A stretch of DNA of 64,000 nt, from positions 1 to 64,000 of the forward strand of contig DATATM010000021.1 in the NCBI GenBank assembly GCA_036268775.1, given 5' to 3'. The position numbers and the translations under genes are program-made. Of the stretch, positions 25,070 through 32,987 are shown piece after piece. Positions within the stretch are counted from its first letter, which is position 1. Each line of letters begins with the position of its first letter. Source of the DNA: DASZIT01 sp036268775. GTDB taxonomy: Bacteria > Actinomycetota > Acidimicrobiia > Acidimicrobiales > RAAP-2. Under the pieces are notes generated by a model, which was not told the origin of the DNA, searched no databases, and was given only the letters and a program-made list of their open reading frames with translations.

Positions 25070-26089
25070 TCAGGCTGCGTGGGTCGCGGTCCAGGCCAGG
25101 AGATCGTCGGCGGAACCGCGGTTGACCACCCGATCCTCGGGCACCTCGGCCCGGACGGCGTTGACGCAGCCCCGGCCCAACCACTCGAGTTGGCCGGGAG
25201 CGTGGGCGTCGGTGTCGATCGAGACGAGGCACCCGAGCTCGATGGCCAGTCGCAACAGCTCATCGGGCGGATCTTGGCGCTCGGGACGGGAATTGATCTC
25301 CACCGCGGTGCCGGTGCGGGCACAGGCGGTGAACACCGTCTCGGCGTCGAAGCTGGAGGGTGGGCGTCCCTTGCCGGTGATGAGTCGGCCGGTGCAGTGG
25401 CCGAGGATGTCGGTGTGCGGGCTCTCGATGGCGGCCAGCATCCGCTTGGTCATGGTCCGCTCGTCCATCCGCAGCTTGGAGTGGACACTGGCGACCACCA
25501 CATCGAGCTGGCCGAGCAGGTCTTCCTCCTGGTCGAGGGAGCCGTCCTCCAGGATGTCCACCTCGATCCCGGTGAGGATCCGGAACGGGGCGAGCTCGGC
25601 GTTGAGGCCGGCCACCACCTCCAGCTGGCTCCGAAGTCGTTTGGCGTCGAGCCCGTGGGCCACCGTCAGCCGGGCGCTGTGGTCGGTGAGGACCAGGTAG
25701 CGGCGCCCGAGATCCCTGGCCGCCTCGGCCATCTCCTGGATCGGGCTGCCCCCGTCCGACCAGTCGGAATGGGAGTGACAGTCCCCCTGAAGCTGGTCGA
25801 GCAGTGCCTGGGCGGCGGGGTCGAGCACCACCGGAGCCGGGTCGGCCTCCAGCTTGGCCAGGTAGGCCGGGACGTTGCCGGCCAGCGATTCGCTGATGGC
25901 CTGGGCGGTCGACTTCCCCACCCCCGGGATGCTCTGGAGCTTGCCGGCCTTGGCCAGGGTGGCCAGCTCCGGCTCGGACATCCCGTCCAGGGCGGCGGCG
26001 GCGTGACGAAAGGCGCGGACCTTGTAGGTATCGGCTCCGTTGCGTTCGAGGAGGTAGGAGATCCTCCGGAGCGTGGAGACGGGATCCAT
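25070..26089 (-). CDS. PHP phosphoesterase with HhH domain (PolX-like, polymerase domain absent)
   Basis: 339-aa protein. Residues 1-85 resemble the N-terminal HhH domain of family X polymerases (QSIPGVGKSTAQAI). The PHP domain (about 100-335) has an apparently full metal set: CHSHSDWSDG, VLTDHS, TGIEVDIL, VASVHSKL, ILGHC and DTDAHA. In bacterial PolX these two parts flank a palm/fingers polymerase, which is missing here. PHP domains of PolX have 3'-5' exonuclease or AP-site activity. Lies 4 bp after the LigD polymerase domain, so it probably works with it in end processing. Confidence 0.88.
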   Translation of the reverse strand: MDPVSTLRRISYLLERNGADTYKVRAFRHAAAALDGMSEPELATLAKAGKLQSIPGVGKSTAQAISESLAGNVPAYLAKLEADPAPVVLDPAAQALLDQLQGDCHSHSDWSDGGSPIQEMAEAARDLGRRYLVLTDHSARLTVAHGLDAKRLRSQLEVVAGLNAELAPFRILTGIEVDILEDGSLDQEEDLLGQLDVVVASVHSKLRMDERTMTKRMLAAIESPHTDILGHCTGRLITGKGRPPSSFDAETVFTACARTGTAVEINSRPERQDPPDELLRLAIELGCLVSIDTDAHAPGQLEWLGRGCVNAVRAEVPEDRVVNRGSADDLLAWTATHAA

Positions 26090-26093
26090 CGGC

Positions 26094-27104
26094 TTACGCC
26101 TTCTTGGCCCGGCTGGGGGCGACTCGGGTCGGCTCGTCCGGGGCTTTGGGATATTCGGGCGGCCAGGGGGCGTCGTGCAACCCGGCGGCCTTGTCCCGCT
26201 CGACCAGCTCGAGCAGGGGTTGGAGCGACTGCAGCGACTGGCCGATCTCCGACCAGGGATCTCCCCGCTGCGCCAACAAATCCGGGACCGAGAAGATGGT
26301 CAGGTCGTCGGGTACCACGGTGGTGACCTCTTCCCACGACAGCGGCGTCGAAACCTGGCCCCCGGTCCGGGGCCGGGCGAACCAGGCGCCGAACACCGTC
26401 TTGTGGGGGGCATTCTGATTGAAGTCGACAAACACCTTCTTCCCCCGCTCCTCTTTCCACCAGTTGGCGGTGATCAACGTGGGGTGACGGCGCTCGAGTT
26501 CTCGGGCCACCGCCACCGCCGCGGCCCGCACCTCGGTGGAGTTCCATCGGGGCTCCAGCCGGAGGTAGACGTGCAGGCCCCGGTTCCCGGTCGTCTTGGC
26601 GTAGCAGGCCATGCCGAGCTCGTCGAGAAGGTCGCGGCAGTGGAAGGCGGCCTCCCGCACCCCGTCGAAGTCGACCCCCGGCTGGGGGTCGAGATCGATC
26701 CGGAGCTCATCGGCGTGGTCGGGATCGGCGGCCCGGTAGGGCCACAGGTGCAGACCCAGGCATCCGAGGTTGACCGCCCAGAGGACATGGGCGATGTCGG
26801 CCACCACCAGTGCGTTGGAGGTGGTGCCGTTGGGAGTGGCGACGGTGGTGGTCTCCAGCCACGACGGGGCGCCGGAGGGAACCCGCTTTTGGAAGAACGA
26901 TTTCCCGGTGGCTCCGTTGGGGAACCGCTGGAGCATGGCCGGACGGCCGCCGGCGGTGTTGAGCAGGGCGTCCCCGACCTCGAGGTAGTAGGAGACGAGA
27001 TCGGACTTGGTGGCACCCAGCGCCGGGAAGTACATCTTGTCCGGACTCGAAATCCGTAGTTCCCGCCCGGCCACCTCTACCAGTCGCTCGTCGTCCTCGG
27101 ACAC
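26094..27104 (-). CDS. Stand-alone LigD polymerase/primase domain
   Basis: 336-aa archaeo-eukaryotic-primase-like polymerase of the NHEJ LigD family. Catalytic DLDPQPGVDF (Asp-x-Asp), GNRGLHVYLRL with the conserved His, and the third acidic motif VFVDFNQNAPHKT. No ligase or phosphoesterase domain is attached, so it matches PolD1/PolD2-type proteins that fill gaps with ribonucleotides in repair. GTG start at 27104. Ku is not in this window. Confidence 0.9.
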   Translation of the reverse strand: MSEDDERLVEVAGRELRISSPDKMYFPALGATKSDLVSYYLEVGDALLNTAGGRPAMLQRFPNGATGKSFFQKRVPSGAPSWLETTTVATPNGTTSNALVVADIAHVLWAVNLGCLGLHLWPYRAADPDHADELRIDLDPQPGVDFDGVREAAFHCRDLLDELGMACYAKTTGNRGLHVYLRLEPRWNSTEVRAAAVAVARELERRHPTLITANWWKEERGKKVFVDFNQNAPHKTVFGAWFARPRTGGQVSTPLSWEEVTTVVPDDLTIFSVPDLLAQRGDPWSEIGQSLQSLQPLLELVERDKAAGLHDAPWPPEYPKAPDEPTRVAPSRAKKA

Positions 27105-27122
27105 CGCGCCAACTGTATAGGG

Positions 27123-27449
27123 CTACCCGAGATCGGCACTGCCGGTCAGCAGGGCGATGAGCGGAGCAGCCTCGGGAGCCAACGACGTGATGTCGAGGCG
27201 GAGTCGATCGCCGTCGACGGCGACGTCGAGATCCAGGAACCCACAGCAGGCCGCCTCCCGCCCGGCCAGATCCTCCGCCGCTTCCCGGGCGTCGGCCCGC
27301 AGCCATAGCCGGGTTCCCCCGTCGATGGGATCCGAGCCGAGGCCGGCCTCCTCCCGGAGCCGCCGCCACTCCTCGGTCCGGGCCCCGGCGTCGTCGGCCT
27401 CCAGCTCGCAGGACACGTCGAGATGGCGATGCGGGAAGTGAGTGCTCAC
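27123..27449 (-). CDS. Small conserved protein with CC motif, unknown
   Basis: 108-aa acidic protein. The pattern AGREAACCGFLDLDVAVDGDRLRLDI, then a short helix before the C-terminus, is recurrent among small actinobacterial proteins near MerR-type or detoxification genes, but I cannot assign a function. The vicinal cysteines could bind metal or thiol reagents. GTG at 27449 overlaps the stop of the aldo/keto reductase (GTGA), implying co-translation. Confidence 0.65.
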   Translation of the reverse strand: MSTHFPHRHLDVSCELEADDAGARTEEWRRLREEAGLGSDPIDGGTRLWLRADAREAAEDLAGREAACCGFLDLDVAVDGDRLRLDITSLAPEAAPLIALLTGSADLG

Positions 27450-28465
27450 CGCCGCCTCCGTAACCGCGGCTCCGCCAGGGCCGGAGGGGAGGCGAAGTAA
27501 TTGTCATCGGGATTGAGCTCGGTTCCCGGCGCCACGATGGCGTCGATCCGGTCGAGGACGTCATCACCCAGCTCCACCACGGACCCGGCCAACAGGTCGT
27601 TGAGCTGTTCGGGCTGGCGGGGGCCGATGATGACCGAGGTGACCGCCGGGTGGGACCGGACGAAGGCGGTGGCCAGGTGGGTGAGCGGCATACCCGCGTC
27701 GGCGGCGAGGGTGGTGAGTTGGGCGACGGCCTCCGCCTTGGCCCGGTTGGCCGGCACCGCAAGGTCGAAGGCCCTGGCCCCGGGACCCTGGGCCCGGTGG
27801 CTCTGGGTCGGGTCGGCCCGGCCGGACAGCCAGCCGCTACTCAGCGGCCCGTAGGTGAGGACCCCCATGCCGTAGCGCTGGGCGGTGGGGAGCACCGCGG
27901 TCTCGATGGTCCGGGTGAGGATCGAGTACCGGGGCTGCTCGGTGCGAAACCGGTGGTGGCCGCCCCGCTCGGCCGCCCATTGCGCCTCCACCATCAGCTC
28001 CGCCGGGAAGGTGGACGAGCCGATGGCGCGCAGCTGGCCGGTGTGGACCAGATCGGACAGCGCCGACAGGGTTTCGTCGATGTCGGTGGCCCAATCCGGC
28101 CGGTGCATCTGGTAGAGGTCGATGTAGTCGGTGTCCAGCCGCCGGAGGCTGTCCTCGATGGCGCGCTTGACCCAGCGCGGTGATCCGCCGCCACGGTTGG
28201 GGTCCTGTCCCATCGGGAGGGCGAACTTGGTCGCCAACACAACGTCGTCCCGCCGTCCTTTGAGGGCCCGACCGACGATCTCTTCGGATTCGCCCCTCGA
28301 ATAGACGTCGGCGGTATCCACAAAGTTGATGCCGGCATCCAGGGCGGTGTGGATCATGCGTACCGACTCGTCGTGGTCGGGGTTGCCCATGGCTCCGAGC
28401 ATCATCGTCCCGAGAGCCATCTCACTCACCGAAATGCCGGTGCCTCCGAGCGTCCTGTGGTTCAT
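27446..28465 (-). CDS. Aldo/keto reductase
   Basis: 339-aa NADPH-dependent AKR. TIM-barrel motifs INFVDTADVYSRGESEEIVGRAL (Asp-Tyr), LATKF (Lys), and DLYQMHRPD (His) give the catalytic tetrad; the C-terminal SVIIGPRQPEQL binds the cofactor. YghZ/AKR11-14-like. Reduces aldehydes or ketones. ATG 28465 with GAGGAA upstream. It is divergent from the ArsR gene and coupled to the small CC protein. Confidence 0.9.
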   Translation of the reverse strand: MNHRTLGGTGISVSEMALGTMMLGAMGNPDHDESVRMIHTALDAGINFVDTADVYSRGESEEIVGRALKGRRDDVVLATKFALPMGQDPNRGGGSPRWVKRAIEDSLRRLDTDYIDLYQMHRPDWATDIDETLSALSDLVHTGQLRAIGSSTFPAELMVEAQWAAERGGHHRFRTEQPRYSILTRTIETAVLPTAQRYGMGVLTYGPLSSGWLSGRADPTQSHRAQGPGARAFDLAVPANRAKAEAVAQLTTLAADAGMPLTHLATAFVRSHPAVTSVIIGPRQPEQLNDLLAGSVVELGDDVLDRIDAIVAPGTELNPDDNYFASPPALAEPRLRRRR

Positions 28466-28584
28466 GTGTTCCTCGTCCTTCCGGCCGCGGCTCGGCCGCC
28501 CGGTTGGGCCCGTCCCCGAAGCTACCGGGAACGGTTGGTGGCGGATCCCCGGCCCGGCCGCGCCCAAACCGTCGGCAGGGTGGC

Positions 28585-28612
28585 TTGACGTATTCCCATA
28601 TCAGAATATAAT
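28585..28612 (+). promoter_or_regulatory. Leaderless sigma-70-type promoter with embedded operator
   Basis: TTGACG (28585-28590), 16-base spacer, TATAAT (28607-28612), then the ATG of the ArsR gene only 6 bases later. The transcript should begin at or next to the start codon. TATTC (28591-28595) and GAATA (28604-28608) form an inverted repeat covering the spacer and the -10, as expected for repression by the ArsR protein. Confidence 0.7.
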
Positions 28613-28618
28613 GAGCCC

Positions 28619-28972
28619 ATGGCCCGGGCCGCGACAACCGCCGATGCGTTCAATGCGGTGGCCGAGCCCCGGAGGCGGCAGATCCTCGACGCCCTCGCCG
28701 GCGGGGAACGGCCGGTGAACGACCTGGCCCGCCTGCTCGAGCTGGCTCAACCCCAGGTGTCCAAGCACCTCCGGGTCCTGAAGGCAGTGGACCTGGTGGC
28801 GGTGCGAGACGCAGGACGGCAGCGGCTGTACCGCCTGAACAGCCCTCCCCTCCAACCCATCTACGAGTGGGTCAAGCAATACGAGCAGTTGTGGTCGGAA
28901 CGGTTCGACCAAATGGATGTGGTGTTGGAGGAGCTCAAGGAGAAGGAGAAGGGCAATGACAAGGACCAGTAA
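28619..28972 (+). CDS. ArsR-family regulator
   Basis: 117-aa winged-helix repressor. ALAGGERPVNDLARLLEL and PQVSKHLRVLKAVDLV form the HTH. There is no CxC metal site, which fits the SdpR/PdrR-like subgroup often placed before AHSA1/SRPBCC genes. Overlaps that gene by 17 bp. Autoregulation through the IR at 28591-28608 is likely. A Lys/Glu-rich tail ends the protein. Confidence 0.92.
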   Translation: MARAATTADAFNAVAEPRRRQILDALAGGERPVNDLARLLELAQPQVSKHLRVLKAVDLVAVRDAGRQRLYRLNSPPLQPIYEWVKQYEQLWSERFDQMDVVLEELKEKEKGNDKDQ

Positions 28973-29444
28973 CGGAACGGCAATCGTCACCCTCCCGGCG
29001 GACGATCAGATCCTCATCACCCGCCAGTTCAGTGCCCCCAAACGCTTGGTCTACCAGGCCTGGACCTCCCCCGAGCTGGTCCCGCGCTGGTGGAGCGGGA
29101 AGCGCGGGGAGGTGACCATCGCCGAGATCGACCTGCGGGTCGGCGGAAGCTGGCGTTACGTGATGGTGGCGGCGGCCGGATTCGAGGTCGCCTTCCATGG
29201 CGAGTATCGCGAGATCGTCCCCGATGAACGGATCGTCTCGACCGAAGTGTTCGAGCCGATGCCGGAGGAGACCGGGGCGCTGAATACGGTGACCTTCGTC
29301 GAACGGGACGGTGGCACCCTCCTGACCCTGCTCGCCCAGTGCCCCAGCCAGGAGATCCGGGACATGATCCTCGCCTCCGGCATGGAAGCCGGCATGCAGG
29401 AGCAGATGGATGCCCTCGAGCAGGTCGCCATTTCGTTGAGATGA
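28956..29444 (+). CDS. SRPBCC (AHSA1-like) ligand-binding protein
   Basis: 162-aa START/Bet v1-like fold. ITRQFSAPKRLVYQAWTSPELVPRWW is the typical AHSA1 opening and RVGGSWRYVM the second element. Linked ArsR-AHSA1 pairs are common in Actinobacteria; the ligand is hydrophobic but unidentified. ATG 28956, with GAGAAGG upstream, overlaps the ArsR gene. Convergent with the HAD gene. Confidence 0.88.
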   Translation: MTRTSNGTAIVTLPADDQILITRQFSAPKRLVYQAWTSPELVPRWWSGKRGEVTIAEIDLRVGGSWRYVMVAAAGFEVAFHGEYREIVPDERIVSTEVFEPMPEETGALNTVTFVERDGGTLLTLLAQCPSQEIRDMILASGMEAGMQEQMDALEQVAISLR

Positions 29445-29531
29445 CGAGGCCGGGCCAGTGGCCGGAACTCCCACATCCACCGCGCCATCCTGTCGGTCGA
29501 CAGGGGAGCGGCGGCGGCCCGGGTTTGTGGC

Positions 29532-30329
29532 TCAGGGGTCGATGCGTTGGGGAGACGGAGCTCCGAGCCGATCGGGAAGATCCGAAACCGAGTCGATGAT
29601 GTCGTCGGGGTTCACGGCCGAAGCCCGGAGGGCGTCGGGTCGAAACTTCCCGGTCCTGACCAGGACGCCGCGGATGCCGATGGCCTGGGCCCCGCCTATG
29701 TCGGCCTCGATGTCGTCGCCCACCATGACCGCCTCGCCGGCCGCTACCTCGAGATGGGCCAGGACCGCCTCGAAATAGGCTGCGGACGGTTTGCCCACCA
29801 CGGTGGCCTCGGTGCCGGTGGCCTGCTCGAGCCCGGCGATGAACACCCCCATGTCGAGCTGCAGCCCGTCGGCGGTCTCCCAATTGACGTTCCGGTGCAT
29901 CGCCACCAAGTCGGCGCCTTCGACCAGGGCTCCATAGGCGTTGTTCAGCACGTCGTAGCCGATGTCGGGGCCGGCGCCCCCGGTGACGACGACGTCGATC
30001 TCATCGGTGGCGGTGGTGATTCCTTCGAGGTCGTCTTCGATCGCGCCGCTATTGACCAGCAGGCAGCGCGCTCCGGGATGCCGGGCCCGCAAGTAGGTGG
30101 CGGTGGCGAGGGGGGCGGTGAAGATCTCGTCGGGATGGACCGCAAATCCGGCCCCCCCGAGACGTTCGGCGATCCCCTTCCGGGGGGTTGATGTGGTGTT
30201 GGTGACAAAAGCCACCTTCCAGCCAAGGTCTCGAATCCGTTCAACCGCGACGGCAGCCCCGGGTAGCGGCTGCCACGAGACGGTGAGCACACCATCGATG
30301 TCGAAGAGGACGGCCCGGCGGTTGGTCAT
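29532..30329 (-). CDS. HAD-IIA phosphatase (LHPP/NagD-like)
   Basis: 265-aa haloacid-dehalogenase hydrolase. Motif I FDIDGVL (nucleophile Asp10, Asp12), motif II FVTNTT, Lys in VVGKPS, and motif III MVGDDIEAD, with a C2-type cap between. NagD/LHPP-like members dephosphorylate small metabolites such as nucleotides or sugar phosphates. ATG 30329 chosen with GGGGTG upstream. Confidence 0.88.
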   Translation of the reverse strand: MTNRRAVLFDIDGVLTVSWQPLPGAAVAVERIRDLGWKVAFVTNTTSTPRKGIAERLGGAGFAVHPDEIFTAPLATATYLRARHPGARCLLVNSGAIEDDLEGITTATDEIDVVVTGGAGPDIGYDVLNNAYGALVEGADLVAMHRNVNWETADGLQLDMGVFIAGLEQATGTEATVVGKPSAAYFEAVLAHLEVAAGEAVMVGDDIEADIGGAQAIGIRGVLVRTGKFRPDALRASAVNPDDIIDSVSDLPDRLGAPSPQRIDP

Positions 30330-30381
30330 GTCAACACCCCATTGTGGCTCACCGACGGCACCCCCCACGTCACCGGTGGGT

Positions 30382-31446
30382 TCAGGGCCGGAGGACGTAT
30401 CCCCTGCCCCGAACGGTGTGGATGATGCGTGGACCGTGGACCTCGAGTTTGTGGCGCAGAGACGAGATGTGGACCTCGAGGACGTGACGGTTGGCGCCCT
30501 GTCGCCACACCTCGGCGAAGAATTGGTCTTTAGTCACCACCCGGGGGATTTGGCGGATGAGCACGGTGAGGATATTGAACTCGATGGTGGTCAGTGGGAC
30601 CAACGAACCGGCCCTGGTCACTGTCCAATTCCGTTTGTCGACAACGAGGTTGCCACACTCCCAGATCTGGGCGGCGGCAAGACCGTAGCGTTTCTGCCCT
30701 TCCCGGTGGCGGGCGCGGCTCGCCCGGGCGATGAGGTCATCGCCCGAGTCGTCAGGTTGCAGGTCTGCATAACCGATGGTGACCGAGCCGGGCTCGGGAG
30801 CTTCATCCAAGACCGTCGCGATGAAAGACAGGCAATTGGGCGCATCGGCGATGGCGAGACCTGGGATTGCACAGATGAACTCGACATCCCCGAATCGGAC
30901 GATCAGGTCATAAGAGCGCAGATTCGTTCTCAGGGTGTTTGCGACTTCAAGCAGCATCCGGTCCCATGCTGCGTGGCCACGCGAATCGTCGATGCCTTTT
31001 GGTTGGTCGACCTCGACGAATGCGAGGACGAGCGACTGGTGGGACCGCCGCGCCCTGGTTATCTCGCGTTCCAACTCCAAGAGGCCCGCACCCCGGAGAT
31101 ACATGCCCGTAAGGCCATCGAGGGAAGGAGGCCGTCGCTCTTCCGCCACCGCCCCCCGGTCGGACATTGCCATGTCGCGATCGGGTTCGGCGTAGGTGCG
31201 TTCGCTGGCTCCAGCCTCCCGGTCTCGAGACGACCCCTGCCGGTCAGAGGCAGCGTCAGGCCGGGCACGGGCTGAAGCAGCTCCTGGGTTCGCCGTGGCG
31301 TCGGACTGGACGGTCGCCTGATCTCGGTGTTCAGCCGCCAGGTCCCGCCCATCGGCGGCTTGGTCCCGCAGTTCAGGGGCCCGGCTCCGCCGTTCGGCGT
31401 CCTGGTCTCGTCGATCCGCATCGTCGTCCCGGCGCTCGCCGTTCAT
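30382..31446 (-). CDS. Degenerate GGDEF domain fused to OmpR-type DNA-binding domain
   Basis: 354-aa protein with an unusual layout. Residues 1-105 are Arg/Asp-rich, disordered and loosely periodic (units like RDQAADG and RDLAAEH). Residues 109-250 are a GGDEF-like domain (LDGLTGMYLR, then RFGDVEF instead of RYGGDEF), so cyclase activity is doubtful. Residues 262-354 form a trans_reg_C winged helix (LTTIEFNILTVL, VLEVHISSLRHKL, IIHTVRGRGYVL). The lack of a receiver suggests transcription control by a nucleotide ligand or protein contact. ATG 31446 is chosen for spacing to GGAGGAA; an ATG directly before it is possible. No relative was recognised. Confidence 0.8.
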   Translation of the reverse strand: MNGERRDDDADRRDQDAERRSRAPELRDQAADGRDLAAEHRDQATVQSDATANPGAASARARPDAASDRQGSSRDREAGASERTYAEPDRDMAMSDRGAVAEERRPPSLDGLTGMYLRGAGLLELEREITRARRSHQSLVLAFVEVDQPKGIDDSRGHAAWDRMLLEVANTLRTNLRSYDLIVRFGDVEFICAIPGLAIADAPNCLSFIATVLDEAPEPGSVTIGYADLQPDDSGDDLIARASRARHREGQKRYGLAAAQIWECGNLVVDKRNWTVTRAGSLVPLTTIEFNILTVLIRQIPRVVTKDQFFAEVWRQGANRHVLEVHISSLRHKLEVHGPRIIHTVRGRGYVLRP

Positions 31447-31615
31447 CATTCCTCCGGAGCGCGGGGCCGAACCCGCCGCTCACCGATTCGGCTTTCGGGA
31501 GCGCCGCCTACGATGCGCGCCTGGATGGGTTCGATCTGAACTCCTCGCTCGGTGGTCCGTAGCCCGCAGCAGGTCTCGGCCAAATTGCGCCTCCTGTTGC
31601 GGAATGTCCGCAGTA

Positions 31616-32326
31616 TCACTTCGGGTCCACATCAAAGACACCAAGATTGCGGGCGTGCTCGACCAGCTCCGCTCGGGTCCGGCGACCCAGCTTCTGGTGA
31701 ATCCGCGAGCGGTGCGTCTCTACGGTTCGGACGCTCACACCCAGTTGCTCCGCTACCTCTGCATTGGTGTGGCCGAGCGCCAGGAACCGAAGGACCTGTT
31801 CCTCCTTCGAGGAAAGCCGGTTCCCTGAATCCCGAGATCGGTGCCAGCGCGCCAGCTCGACCCCCAGGGAGGGTTGGAGATAGGTCTTGCCGGAGGCCAA
31901 GGCCCGAATCCCATTGAACAGGTCACCGGAGGTTGCCGTCTTCAGCAGATAGCCATCCGCGCCGGCTGCGAGCGCAGATTGCACGTCCGCCGGTTGCCTG
32001 ACGAGGGTGAGGACCAGGAGAGCGCTATTGGGAAATTTCCCGAGGAGCGCGCCGATCACCTCGACATGCCTTGTTTCTGGGAGGTCGATTTCCGTAACGA
32101 TGACGTCGGGGGTGACCTCGAGGGTTTTGGCGCTGTCGATGCTTCCCGCTTGAGCAATCAAGGTAAAGCCGGGTTGCTGATCAACCAGAGCACCGAGTCC
32201 TTCTCTGATCACGTCGCGATTGTCGACGAGGAGCACGCTTATCGTGTCACTCGATGAAGGCCGGGTTGTCGCTCTGGTCTCACTTTTGCTTGTGGGCATC
32301 GAAGAAGGTTCAGGGCACGGTGTCAT
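31616..32326 (-). CDS. NarL/LuxR-type response regulator with atypical receiver
   Basis: 236-aa regulator. The receiver (about 28-145) has Glu79 (PDVIVTEIDLPE) where the phospho-acceptor Asp normally is, and the acidic pair is Asp35-Asn36. Thr107 and Lys129 remain. The LuxR HTH (about 165-230, LSSKEEQVLRFLALGHTNAEVA and VRTVETHRSRI) is intact. Glu can mimic phosphorylated Asp, so it may be constitutively active or controlled otherwise. Start uncertain: ATG 32326 or 32299, neither with a strong ribosome site. It has no adjacent kinase on its strand. Confidence 0.85.
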   Translation of the reverse strand: MTPCPEPSSMPTSKSETRATTRPSSSDTISVLLVDNRDVIREGLGALVDQQPGFTLIAQAGSIDSAKTLEVTPDVIVTEIDLPETRHVEVIGALLGKFPNSALLVLTLVRQPADVQSALAAGADGYLLKTATSGDLFNGIRALASGKTYLQPSLGVELARWHRSRDSGNRLSSKEEQVLRFLALGHTNAEVAEQLGVSVRTVETHRSRIHQKLGRRTRAELVEHARNLGVFDVDPK

Positions 32327-32383
32327 TGCAAGACATTGAGAATCTGGTGGCGTGCGGAACCCTCCTGATCGCGTGATGTATGG

Positions 32384-32405
32384 AGTTGCCAGAGAGTTGC
32401 CAGAG
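32384..32405. repeat. Perfect tandem 11-bp repeat
   Basis: AGTTGCCAGAG occurs twice back to back (32384-32394, 32395-32405), 58 bp upstream of the Glu-type regulator start. An 11-bp period is what OmpR-type winged helices bind, and a protein with such a domain is encoded 1 kb away. Confidence 0.7.
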
Positions 32406-32865
32406 CCTCGCCGGTGACAGCATCCGCTGAAAAAGTACAGGATGACTCGTCCGGGCAAAGCCGTGATCGACCGCAAACTTTGTGGGCAAATGTCGCCGGT
32501 TGCCGGGGCGATATCCGCATCGTGCATCTGTGATTTACCCAGAGCAGGGTGGGGCCCCCGACGGGACTGGTCAACGTACCCACGGGTTCGACCCTTGCTT
32601 CTCGGCTCGTCTCGACACCGGCCCGGCGTTCGAGAACTATGGACAATGTGGGGGTCCGCGGCAAGATCATCTTCCAGCCTCGATTGCCATCGATCGGAGA
32701 CTCTTGTTCTCAACTCCAGCCTCTGCTTTCGCGCCCGGCGACTGCATTCGCCTGCTCTCGATTGCAACACTTCCTAAATCTGGTGGAATGACGTCTCCGT
32801 GTCATCCTGGCGACGAATGATTGTCAATCCACCATGTGGGGGAGCGTTTCGACCCCCGTTACTCC

Positions 32866-32893
32866 GATCGGGTGGGGTACGAATCACCCGATC
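32866..32893. repeat. Inverted repeat with 9-bp arms
   Basis: GATCGGGTG (32866-32874) and CACCCGATC (32885-32893) are perfectly complementary around a 10-base loop, about 95 bp before the kinase start. It could be an operator or leader hairpin; no T-run follows. Confidence 0.65.
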
Positions 32894-32987
32894 AGGTAGC
32901 GGTTGATGTTGCGTGGAGGATCCGCGACGACCTGGTCTACGCTCAACTGGGTAACGGAATTCTTGCGGGTCCTCCAAGGAGGCCACA

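Larger units (their letters stand above)
32327..32987. promoter_or_regulatory. 660-bp regulatory spacer, no gene recognised
   Basis: Divergent spacer between the Glu-type regulator and the GAF kinase; lower in G+C than its surroundings. It holds a tandem 11-bp repeat (32384-32405) and a 9-bp-arm hairpin (32866-32893), plus a G5/C5 inverted pair around 32838-32857. Short frames on both strands show no domain and lack ribosome sites. Confidence 0.5.

Noticed and set aside
32482..32820. Plus-strand frames in the long regulatory spacer.
   Set aside because: No domain, Ser/Pro/Arg composition of noise, and they cross the region's repeats.
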